A stretch of DNA of 64,000 nucleotides from Selaginella tamariscina (lineage: Eukaryota; Streptophyta; Lycopodiopsida; Selaginellales; Selaginellaceae). Below the pieces are notes generated by a model that did no database searches, was not told the DNA's origin, and saw only the letters and a program-made list of their open reading frames with translations. Both the position numbers and the translations under genes were made by a program. Shown in pieces: positions 39,625-50,828 of this stretch (position 1 is the first letter of the stretch; each line of letters opens with the position of its first letter). The stretch covers positions 579,720 through 643,719 of the forward strand of contig PUQB01000042.1 of assembly GCA_003024785.1 (NCBI GenBank), read 5' to 3'.

Positions 39625-40856
39625 TGTGTCTGTGTGTGTCTGTGTGTTGTGTGGTCTAACACTAAACAGTAGATCCCGTTCTACTTCTGGTGTTACCGAT
39701 ATATTGATTATTCTATAATAGAAACAGAATCACAATTTTTATAAATAACACTGCTATATTGTCGCTAGTAATAAAAATATTAAAACAATTATGTATATCA
39801 TGTTAATATACCTCTGCCAACAGATGGTTCAAATCACCAACATGCTGTGCACTTTCAACACGTTTCCTCCACCGCTTTCGCTGATCGGCATATTCCCAAG
39901 AACCCCCTGCTAGAAGGCCGTTTAAGCGCTCTTCCATGTACAGCACATAAGCAATCAACGCTGGAAGGTGGTTTGCTCCTTTTCTCGTAGGACGAAGTCC
40001 CCCGGGCACAATAGCAGCACCTGTGAAACATTAAAATGTGAATTTTAATTTTATAAACTTTTAATATATTTTATGTACTACATAGGCATGTGCTTGTAGG
40101 GTATAACATTGTAGCTTTATTGCCACGAAACGTGCATATACTATTATGACCTGCGGCTGTGTATGCATGTATAAATCACCTGCTGAATTCTTTGTGGCTG
40201 CAGTGTTCAGAAGACACCCCTTCTTTCTATTTAGATTCTTACACGCAAAGCACCAGCCGCATCTATCCTTGGGACCTTCACCAAATATTAATTTCAACAA
40301 TAAATGTGAGTATCAAGTAAACATCTGTGCAGAAGATTTTATATATGCATACAACTCGTATAAATCTGAGAGTAAGCCAAACTGTATACAGTACGTACAT
40401 ATCAGTGTGTGTACTTATATATGTTTCGGAATCTATATTGCATATATATGAATGCGCGCGTGCACACACATACCTTCCATACGCTTCCGTTTAAAGCTGG
40501 GCCAGTTAAAACTGACCAGGAGCCTCGGAAAAAGCTTTCATTTGCTCGAAGATCTGAGTCCTTTGTACAGCCACACGTTTATTTGACGATCGTGCAGCCA
40601 GATTTGAAGCTGCCGATGCTGCTACACCCCCTAATGCATACTGGTTCACGTAATTACACGCTTCAAAAGCATATTCTTGCAGCGTTCCTATACACAATAT
40701 CAGACTACGCATATGTATATACGTATACACACACACAAAAAAATACACAGTAGACAATTGTAGAATATATAGTGTTAGCAGTCACAAACGAGCATTCACA
40801 GATATAAATGAAAGCCCTTAAACACAAACATTCACACACACACACACACACACACA

Positions 40857-40910
<54 letters not shown>

Positions 40911-42556
40911 ATTTTAAAAAATAAAAATGAGTACACTCCCTACCAGTTTTGAATCCATTGGCAGTGCCCAAAGAATCCCTTTTGAATGCACCCGTGTCTC
41001 GCCTGGTTTCACGACCACACTGTGTTTAGATTCACCACACTTTTCTGAACCTTCAATTAATATACACAGTTACAAAATGTGGTCTAAAAATATGTTTAAA
41101 TCTAAAATTGAGTTACCTTGAGGAGGAGTTTGCAAAACTTCATCTGAAACTTTAGGTATTTTCCAATGTCTCGTGATACATCCTCGTAAACTAGGACCAA
41201 TTGCGCCACTTGAATTCAAAAGCTCCACGCAGGAGGGAACACTTGGAGGGCCATAACACACGTACGCAGCGTCTAGACTCGGAGATTGAGATCTGCAAAA
41301 TAATAACTCGCTTAGTGTATTTAAAACGATAGCGATTTTTATATACATATAAAGACGATAAAATCACCCATATATGTGGCATCCTAACATTTAAGAAATA
41401 TACAGGCTCGAAGTAAAGAGCAATCACAAGAATAAAATATGTACACAAAAAGACGCACATATATGCATTACACAGTATAAGAACAACCGTCCATTTACTG
41501 ATATATGTGAGCAGACATATCTATTGCACGTTTATGGGTACATTATACAAAGGCATAAAAACACATAAGATACACATGCATGATAAAAAATCCATAGATA
41601 TCGTGATTATAATATCACTACGTTGCATGTTTTGATGTGTATTACACACATATGCCTAACATATTCATCCATACACTTACATGAAAAGATGCTCATAGAC
41701 TGCTACATATCTGCGGCCATAAATGTCAACACCCAGTGACTCGAACCCCCTCAAGACTTTACGAAGCCCTGTACCCTCATTCGTTCTCCTTTGAAATGTG
41801 CACTCAGGACAAAACCAATCGCCTTCAGGAAGTGCAGTTCGAGCAACACCAACGCAGCGAGAATGGTAAGCAGCAGGACATCCATCGCAACAAATAAGAT
41901 TCCCATCCATCCCTATCAGTTAAAAAATAATATTCATAAGCACTTCTCTCGCTCCCTCCCTCCCTCCCTCCCTCCCGCCCTCCGCCCCCCACTTGTGTGT
42001 ACATAAACACAAAACACGCATATGCACGTATGTGTGTGGATGCATGAAATAACACACTAACAACATATGTCAATAAAAGACTCTATTCAATTTCGTGCAT
42101 ATGTACTAACCGCATAGAACGCAATCGTCGCTGTTCCAATCTTCCCGCTTTTCCTCTGCACTCGGTGGATCGACCACCTCGGGAGTATCACCGAAGGCAC
42201 TCCTACGGGTAATCCTACGTTCTGATGGAGTAGTACGTACCTCGGGCAATTCCACTTCGTTTTCACCATGAGTTCTCTTTAAAAGCTCTGACCTGACCTC
42301 GTCTGTATCCAGCATACGGTCACATAGGAAACTCAGCATTCGTATCTTACTATTGACATCCAGGTCGTAGTATTCTTTCTTGAGAATGCCCATCTGCAGC
42401 AGTTTCTCCTTTCCTTCTAATCTGTAGTTCTCGTTCAGAAGATAAGCAACCATATAAGATGGCCAGGTCACCACATCAAGGAGATTCCAGTCACGTAACC
42501 TGCACAATTTGCATGTGAAATGTGCTCCATCTCTCTCTCTCTACACACACACACCC

Positions 42557-42630
<74 letters not shown>

Positions 42631-43941
42631 TATGTATGTATGTATATGCTTGTGTCTCTTGACTGTATATACATGCATCGTGTCTATACTTTGATACCTG
42701 CATGATTACACATATTCCACATATGCCCATGTATAAAGATGTGTCTGTGTATCGTATGAGAATGTACGTAATCTACGTTTGAATCTATGCATGGGAACTT
42801 TACTAGAAAAATGTCCTTGAAACTACAGTTGTTAAACTACCTCAGGCAGTTAGCTGCAGATTCTACACCCTCATTAGCCAGGTTCTGAAGGTGTTGCCTT
42901 AACAAGAGAAGCAAACTTAAATGGACTTGATCCGCAATTGGATTCGCCTCTGTAACTGATAAGCAGTAAATGAACTCCCGAAGAGAAAAGGGGCTGAGGA
43001 AGATAACCCAGCCAAAGGACCTCAAGAATGTGTAGGCAGAAAACAGATGAAGAATCGACCCCGATGGCAAGTTGTAGTCCACAGAAGATGGTGGCAAGGA
43101 TGGAATGTCATCACCTGTACCATACAGGAGATACTTCATAATTAATTATAATGTAAACGTGATCATTATGTATGTGATATATATGCACTTACCCTTGATG
43201 GGTTCATTTCCTTCTTCTTGAGGAACTACTTCATCTAACTGCATCTTGTCAGGTGTCTCCGGCATTTGCTCGTGCTGCTTGGTGGGTGTATGCAGGCGTC
43301 GTACAGGTGTATGTCGAAATGTATATTGCCGCTCTACTAAACTCGACTTCCGCCTGTGAGCTTTCACAGTCTCTTTACCTTCCTCTTTAGTTTCTTCCTT
43401 CCTAGCCTTCTTTCTAGGCCTTTCATTATCATCCTGTACTCCATTCTCCCTATCTTCAACTTCGAGTCTTAGGTCTTCTTTTTGCTGTATATGTACGTCC
43501 GAAATGAGACTAATATATGTATATAGTTTAAACAAAGGGTATGCATATATGTATGTGTACTTTAACTGATGTGTATGCGTATATACATGTAAGTTAAGGA
43601 CTCACCAGGTTGACTTCGTTGTGATTCGTTTCAGCGTTTTCGAAAGAGGGCACGCACACACTTTCCTTTGGGTGACCCTGTTCGTTGTTGAGCTTATTTC
43701 CGTCGACTGGCAGTGGCTTCTTCCTCGGACGGCCCCTAGGCCGTTTAGCTGGTGGAGGCCCATCTACAAGAATCGCCTTTAGCTCATGGACCTCGAGCTT
43801 CTCTATCACCATCAGCGTAGTTCACCCGGAAATACTTGCGCGTCTTGTCATATGCGACAACCTCTCCCCGAAGAATCCATGCCCCTTAAAGTATTTCCGA
43901 ACTGCTCTACCTACTAAAGCTGCATTCTCCTCGTCCTCCAT
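34738..43941 (-). CDS. PTM-like DDT/PHD-finger chromatin protein
   Basis: This resembles Arabidopsis PTM, a PHD transcription factor with a DDT domain used in plastid-to-nucleus signalling. Exon 1 (43606-43941) starts MEDEENAALVGRAVRKYFKG and carries the DNA-binding-like KRPRGRPRKK (AT-hook). The DDT domain is in exon 42837-43118 (LFSAYTFLRSFGWVIFLSPF). Exon 42111-42499 has the WHIM-like TWPSYMVAYLL. The first PHD finger spans the next junction (CVLCG then LICCDGCPAAYHSRC and WFCPEC, 41681-41914). A Cys cluster RCGWCFACK is at 40178-40280. A charged coiled coil is encoded at 36620-36741 and 37313-37490. A second PHD-like finger is at 35450-35600 plus 34738-35016 (CAICLQPY, CEHC, FHGEAL, FECHICRKK). 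No C-terminal membrane helices are visible. One-base shifts are needed in exon 1, at about 40522 (TTTT) and at about 35450. Confidence 0.78.
40831..40904. repeat. (CA)n microsatellite, two adjacent runs
   Basis: Two long CA runs separated by tcac lie in a PTM-like intron (between exons ending about 40690 and starting about 40943). They are the longest CA tract in the window. Confidence 0.95.
42559..42625. repeat. (TA)n microsatellite, about 66 bp
   Basis: A near-perfect TA run sits inside the intron between the DDT exon and the WHIM-like exon of the PTM-like gene. Open frames over it (repeated IY) are artefacts. Confidence 0.95.
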
Positions 43942-44405
43942 CTAAGGTTTCATCCGAATTCCTGCATTTTCCTAGCCTGTTTCTCCGAATGTGAGATTTT
44001 CGAGCGATCTTTACCGTGATTTTCACGGATTTAAGGCGACCTGTGAATCAAGACTAGCATCCTGCATTTCCGAATAGAATCCCTGTAGGCGATAAGAAAA
44101 CGCGATCTTTCACGCCCTGGATAGCCGGATTCTCGCATTCCGAAGAGAAAAAACAGCGGATTTCTCCTAAGACCTAATGGAATCGCTTACCGAGCAGATG
44201 ATCGATTCATGGCACCGCTTCTACTCGCCGTGGCTCTTCCAGATGAAGACGAAAGCCATTAGGCTAGGTCTTCTATTTTACTAATCTACTGCGCTACGTG
44301 TCACATATTTATATATTCGTTTAACAAGATCTGAGCCGTCAATGAGGCAACCTTAATTACCATTAATGATAGCTTAATTGCAAGCTTAGGGTTTATCCGA
44401 GAGAG
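43942..44405. promoter_or_regulatory. Shared divergent promoter, PTM-like / CofE-like genes
   Basis: Only 464 bases separate the start codon of the minus-strand PTM-like gene (43941) from that of the plus-strand CofE-like gene (44406), so one region must serve both. It contains ttagggttt (44386-44394), a telo-box, within 12-20 bases of the CofE-like start. The PTM-proximal half is relatively GC-rich, as expected for 5' UTR. Confidence 0.55.
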
Positions 44406-45457
44406 ATGAGAGTTCTTTGTGTCGCGGCTCCGCCTTTGATTGCAGAAGATTGCACTTATGGAGGGCGCAATTTGCAATGGTTATCCCAGGAGCTTCCTCG
44501 TCTTCTTTCAATGCAGGTTATAAACACTAATAATGTGTGTTTATGTGTACATTATATCATTGAAGTTTATACAACATATTGTATATATATAGACATATTG
44601 TTCATATCTCACTTCATTATTTCGTATATATAGCACACACTCAGATGACAAACAGAATCATTTTAATCTGAGTGTGTAAGAATATATGTGTGGTGTGTGT
44701 GTGTGTGTGTCTCCATATGTACATAATGTACATAAGAAATAACACCATACATAGTTTATTACTTTAACTTTTTATGGTGATTTCATAATAAAATAGTCTA
44801 ATTCTTTTTTCAAATTAATTATTATTTTATAATTTCGGTTTTGGGCCATAGAGAAGTTATCCAGGAGACGGTCTAGTTCTTACCCGAGGTTCATGGTCGT
44901 GGGATGTTCACGAGCCTTGTCATTACCAGTTTCGAGGACTTATGAGGCACGTTATACACACACACACAAACACGCACGCTGTATGGAACATACAGACGCA
45001 TTATGTATATGCATACACTGAGTGTGTTTGTGTATATATAAGAATGGCTGATCTATATAGAGTTTCATTTTAAGGTTTTTCAACATGACAAAGCGTCAGG
45101 AGCTCTTCATTCCAGAAGTCCATGGTAATGTCCAGCTTCTTTCACGTGGATCAATCTGCTCCGTAAATACAAAAGTACAGGTCGGTCTTAAAATATACTC
45201 AATATAAATGATAAATATTGTATATTATACTATGTAGTATATTATACACATTAATATGTATGAATATTATTTTACTTTAAATCATAATTGTACCATTTAA
45301 ATACTTAACTTGGTTTATGTAGATTCGCTCAAAGCATCCGAATGGGAAACCAGCATCAAGGAGTGACGGTTACTGGTTAGCTTACATTACTCGGGCTGGG
45401 GAAAGCACTGCAATGGAGGTTTTAATGTGCTCTATGTATAATAAATGACAATATAGT

Positions 45458-45493
<36 letters not shown>

Positions 45494-47230
45494 CACACAC
45501 GCACGCACTCACCGCACAAACACACACATACACATAAATAAATAAATAAATAAATATATATGTATGTATGTGTGTGTTGACATATATGTTTCTCTCTTTT
45601 ATGACAGGTCGTGATTGACATTAAATCAGAAAGTCCAGCATTGTCTTGGAGAATTGCAGGTCAGCTTAACTATGATATGTATATATATATATATGTGGTG
45701 TGTGTGTTTGTGTGTGTGTGTGTTTGTGCTTTATATATATATATATAACGCTACTGCACACACATACACAGAGTTTAGTGTCTCCCATCTATCTTATAAG
45801 AATACCATGCAGTTGTAATTACAATTACAAATGCTAAAGTGTTTTAAATATTGCAGGTGTGATTAACCATGGATTATATATCTTACGGCCCCATGGACGC
45901 ACACCGCATTCTCAACATGTTATTACTTCCTACATACTATCCTAAATCACGAGCAAAGTAAGTTCATTAAGTACAATTATATTTATCAATCTAAACACAA
46001 TAATATAACTACTTATTTACGTAGAAAATATATGATACTATAATTATCATAAATTTGCCTAAAGTAGAAAACTGTACTTAATCTATCATGTTGTATATGC
46101 TGCAGGTCTGAGCAGAAGATGAGGCCTATTGCTACACATCTTCTGTGTCATCTAGATGATCCTCCTTGAAGTGCTTAAGACGTGAGTCCGACCTATTGTA
46201 TGCAAGCGCCTCTCTCTCTCTCTCTCTCTCTTATTTACTTACGTAGGCAGGTATGTTTCTTCCTCATGTGAAGTCTGGTGATGTGATTGCTATAGGGGAG
46301 ACCCCACTTGCTATAATGCAAGGTAATCGCTGTTTACTTATATATGTATATGAATTAACTATACTTATAAACCGTCATATACAGAAACATACACATGTAA
46401 TGACAGATATACAAGTTTCGGCTGTGTAAAATATATATATACATAGGGTACAGATAAATACACATGCAAACACACATACATATACATTACATGTATATAT
46501 TCTCGATGTAGGAAGATATCGTCATCCTGCAAGTATACAGCCTGGCTTATTGGCAAGGCTTGCTTGTCGCCTCTTTTTGCCAACTTCATCTCTCGCAACT
46601 GCTTGTGGAATGCAGTATAATGTTAATTATTAATATAATAATTATTAAATATATATGTTGTGTGTGTGTGTGTGTGTGTAGTTTAAGAAATACAGTTGTA
46701 TTATTATAATTGTGTTAGTATAGATATATTTTTGTTATTATGTTTGTGCAGGCCTTGATAGACATATCTGGAAGAATACGAGTTATATTTGCGGTCCTTA
46801 TTGCGGTTATTGCAAGGTAATTATGATCTATATTAGATATATTATTAGTTATTATTTCTATCTTCGATCGTAAATAAGAAATAATAAAAAGCTAATGATC
46901 ACAATCACTATTTATGGTTTTTATTTTTTATTTTGTTTTTAGACTATTTGGAGCAAGAGGGATGTTCTATCGACTCGCTGGACCACAGGTGTGTGTGTGT
47001 GTGTACACACACACGCGCTATACTTTTATTTGAAATACTGCTGTTTTCACAGGCTAGACTTTTAGATGATGTAACGGGGACTTTACCTCCGTACGACCAA
47101 TATATAACGCTTGGACCGGTGGAGAAATATTTTATTAAAATCTAGTATAATTCTAATTTCTTATTAATCATGATTATTATACTCAGGTTAATGCACAAGC
47201 CACTGTCGATGCGTTAAAAAGCAAAAACAG

Positions 47231-47261
<31 letters not shown>

Positions 47262-47780
47262 GCTGTCCTTCACACACAACATACATTTAACGATTGTCCT
47301 TGGTGTATAGAATGAGGTAGCTATTGTCGACGTGAATGACTTGAGAAGAGTTCAAATACTCGCTGTAAGTCGATAACACCTCGATATATACATATATATA
47401 TACATGCTTGTACGTATGTATGTGTATTTACTGTAATTTAAGATATAATGCAACTGTATGCTGTTATAGCATCTCTCTCTCTCTCTCTCTCTACATATAC
47501 GTTATCTATAATCTATTTTTTATGTACACATATATGCTCTTGCATATGCATATGTATTTATGTATTTGTTTGATTATGTTAGGCATCAGATGGAGTCGAC
47601 AAGCGTGCACTATCTGCTGCTTTTGATAAACAATCCAGCTGGTGAGTTTATATAATACATAATAAGTGCAAATAGATATGTAGTACTATTAACTAACATA
47701 TAAATGTCTGCCCAGGGAACTCGGATGAACAGACACCCATTGTAATAGTTGGTTCTGAAATTTCACAAAAAGATTACTAA
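44406..47780 (+). CDS. CofE-like (F420-0:gamma-glutamyl ligase family) protein
   Basis: This is a protein of the CofE family (Pfam F420_ligase). In archaea and actinobacteria CofE adds gamma-linked glutamates to coenzyme F420-0. The exons give [20 protein letters not shown] (44850-44952), [20 protein letters not shown] (45323-45417), [17 protein letters not shown] (46246-46321), [17 protein letters not shown] (46512-46615), [12 protein letters not shown] (46752-46817), MFYRLAGPQ (46942-46989), [20 protein letters not shown] (47053-47120), [29 protein letters not shown] (47311-47365) and the last exon with [10 protein letters not shown] (47717-47780). Block order and spacing follow the family, and borders are GT-AG. 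One-base shifts are needed at about 45902, 46173 and 47628 (AAA). Plants are not known to use F420, so the substrate is unknown. The very N-terminal exon is the least certain part. Confidence 0.72.
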
Positions 47781-47833
47781 TTAGTGATATAGCGCGTTAG
47801 TGTTAACCTCTATAATGATTTAATTTAAGAAGA

Positions 47834-47870
<37 letters not shown>

Positions 47871-47885
47871 ACACACACACAACAC

Positions 47886-47923
<38 letters not shown>

Positions 47924-48360
47924 ATCTGTACAGAAGTTTTAAACTTACATATATACCCCTGATACTTCATTTAAAACTTTGTGCATATTTCAAAAATATC
48001 AATAAAAGTTTATAATAATTTGTTATTCAGTATTTAACTAATATGTTAACTTTGTGCATATTTCAATAATATCATTCTAAATTTATTATAAATTAAATTT
48101 ATATTTAATTATTATTAAATTGAATTTTCCTATATTTATATTACACACCGTGTCAAACTTGTTTAAGCCCCAATAAATTCATTTAATTTACTTCATGTGA
48201 ATTGTAATTAGTTTTAAGTAATTATAAACCCAGTGATTAATCCTAATTATAGAAAAGGTAACAGGCAGCTGCCAAGTGTCCTTGCAAAGTGGCACCATGT
48301 AATTGGTTAATAATTGCTTGAAAAGCTTCTAAGGTCATGCTTTGGACATCATATCAGAGG
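47781..48360. other. AT-rich intergenic with CA and TA runs
   Basis: This is the 3' flank of the CofE-like gene, with (CA)n at about 47837-47880 and (TA)n at about 47889-47918, followed by AT-rich DNA with no recognisable gene. Confidence 0.6.
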
Positions 48361-48479
48361 AATAGCAAGGATGCTTCAGCGCAAGTAAGTAGATATCTTC
48401 ATGTTCTTTATGTTTGTTCACTGTGTGTCATATATATGGGATATATTAGTTTGATCATATATATATATATTTCTGATTA

Positions 48480-48510
48480 GTGGAATTCCTCTGTAGCTAA
48501 ACAGCTCTCA

Positions 48511-48579
<69 letters not shown>

Positions 48580-49020
48580 CCATATACACACATACTGAGA
48601 TTAGTTTGATTGTGTCATACATATAAGTATTTGTGATGCTCTGTTAGTAGAAGAGATTAAGCAGTTGGTTTTTTACTTATTATGAACACTCCCCTGTCTT
48701 CGTGGTTGGTCTTGTTCCAGTGTATCTCTTACCCCATGTATCTATCTAAACAGCTAAACATCTCTCTCTCTCTCTCTCTCTCAGACACACACACACGTAC
48801 ATCTCTCTCTCACATACTGTATACACATACAGAGATTAGTTCAATTGTGTCACACATATTTATAGATATAAAGGATTAAGCAGTTGATTATTTACTTTAT
48901 TATGGTCTTGTTCCAGTTTATCCGTTACTCCCATGTATCTGCCTAACAGCTTTCTCTTTCATGCACACACCACACACAACACACATCTCTTTCACACATG
49001 CACACCCACACATACTGAGG
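48480..49020. repeat. Degenerate tandem repeat, about 200-bp units
   Basis: Related blocks follow one another. Each has ctaaacagct or ctaacagct, a (TC)n tract, a (CA)n tract, catactgagattagttt, a run ending in gattaagcagttg, and tggtcttgttccag. Two full units (about 48490-48720 and 48720-48920) and a partial third (48920-49020) can be aligned by eye. The ttccag ends look like splice acceptors, so the duplication multiplied an acceptor-like site. Confidence 0.6.
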
Positions 49021-49040
49021 TTGTACGCGTTTGTTTGTAG

Positions 49041-49265
49041 AAGGCTTCTGAGCAGCACGCGAAGAATCTGGCCGGACAGCATGAGGGGAAGGGCGACTCT
49101 AAAGTGGTTGAGTCGGTTGACAAGAGGTCGGGGCCGGGACAGGAACATGCCAACGTTCCGACAGCTGTGGTGCACGAGAATGCCGAGGATGTCAAAGCCG
49201 ATGATGATGTTAAGGTGCCCAGCGATGTGAAGAAGCTTAGTGATAGTGAGAAGAAGAAAGATATC
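49041..49265 (+). CDS. Hydrophilic low-complexity exon, unknown
   Basis: After the acceptor-like tttgtttgtag, an open frame gives KASEQHAKNLAGQHEGKGDS and a strongly charged continuation rich in Lys, Asp, Glu, Val and Ser, ending near KKKDIDS. The local base composition is GC-richer than its surroundings, which supports coding. A possible upstream start (MLQRK at about 48370) does not join in frame with a standard splice. I do not recognise a family. A small LEA-like or intrinsically disordered protein is possible. Beyond 49265 the frame enters repeat sequence. Confidence 0.3.
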
Positions 49266-49270
49266 GACAG

Positions 49271-49481
49271 TTTGCTAGTTGTATATGTTAAACTTAAATA
49301 TGAATTGATCATTTTAGTTGTGTATATGCAGCAACAATCTGTGTGTGTGTGTGTGTGTGTGTCTAAAAATATACTTGAATTTGCTAGTTGTATATGTTAA
49401 ACTTAAATATGAATTGATCATTTTAGTTGTATATGCAGCAACAATCTGTGTGTGTGTGTGTGAGTCTAAAAATATACTTGA
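49271..49481 (+). repeat. Tandem duplication, about 105 bp
   Basis: The block tttgctagttgtatatgtta through a (GT)n tract to ctaaaaatatacttgaa occurs twice in direct succession (about 49271-49378 and 49379-49481). The copies differ mainly in the length of the internal (TG)n and one gtgtata/gtata change. It is recent. Confidence 0.85.
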
Positions 49482-50828
49482 ATAAGTTCAATATATAACT
49501 CTGGAATATGAATATACGGGTACATTCCTAAATACAAGCAAATCACATATCACACATGTATGTGTGTGTGTGTGTGTACGTATGCTATATTAATCTAGAA
49601 TATGCTTGGTTTTTTCTTCGCATATGCTGAGAATATACTATTCTTTTACATATACGTTACTCGGTGAGTATCACTGTCTACGTCAATTATACATGACTAA
49701 TGTATATATAATACATATATTTCTTATGTAAGGTCGCGGAACTCCATCGTATACAACTCCAAATGTCTTCCTCCTAACTAAGATGTACATATGAGAACCT
49801 ATAAGTACAGGGAATTGAATAAATATACGCCATCTAACAGAAAAACTAAAAATATATTCATTGTACATATATTTGCTTTGTTCGGAAGTCTCTTTCTGAC
49901 CTTCAAATGTCTTTGATATTCAACCAAACATATCAAATATAGTATATACACACATATTACGTACGTACCCATGATGTACGTATTACCATTTGGACCTGTA
50001 TATGTATATGTGTGTATATATACACATACACGTATCACTAATAAGCGTTAGAAAATGAAATGGGCGGAACCACCTTACTAAATTATATGTCTTTACACAT
50101 GAACGTTCCCAGCTGTATATGTATATATAAACATACTGTATGTGTATACAATATATATACACATACATGTAGTACTAAGATTAGGTGGCACTATTAGGGT
50201 TGCTTCCAGCTTGTCTTTAAAGGATAGTGACATATGCCAGACTTGCTTGTTTTGTAGGTGGTGGTGGCCTTGTGCAGTATGTGTGAACCAAGTCTCGTAT
50301 TATACATGTATTATACACCGTAGACTTCACTTGTGGAGGAAAAAAGGGGTACCTTGTCTAATTCCGCAGTTTTATACCTTGGGTTGTTCTTATTTGTCTT
50401 TCTCTCCAGAAGTCCCCGGAAGACAGTTAATTAATGAAATGCATCACTTTCATGATAGAGTTTCTCTTCAAAGTGCATCATGCATGATACCCTCTAAAGA
50501 AATGTGTATACAATCTATATAAAGTGTATACTACGACTAGCTGTATAGTGGATGAATGATGTCATGCAAGGTAAGAGGCAGATCTAGTTTCTCATGGTCT
50601 AACCCCCGTTTACAGTGCTTTACTATCATGTCACTTGTACCTAAAAGAGAGTGTGTTCATCTGCAATGCATGTAATTCCAAAGGGAGGCCCAGAATGCAG
50701 AGATCTAATTCAAAAGTTGCCTCCCCAAAGCATGTTATTGAGTCGGAAATGACATATTTACTGGCAGGATTCACAAGGACAGGGAGCAGTAAAGATGGAA
50801 ACTCAGTTGATGATGTTACTAGGCTCCT
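49482..50828. other. Intergenic, no recognised gene
   Basis: This is AT-rich sequence with TG/TA tracts (49559-49580, 50000-50030). From about 50170 to 50700 the base composition is more balanced and a few open readings exist, but none shows a family I can name. It may hold decayed transposon sequence and the promoter of the TBL-like gene. Confidence 0.5.

Noticed and set aside
50142-50522. 126-residue open frame, considered as a copia polyprotein piece (LGGTIRVASSLSLKD)
   Set aside because: The resemblance is limited to a short stretch and does not continue. Not enough to call a retroelement.
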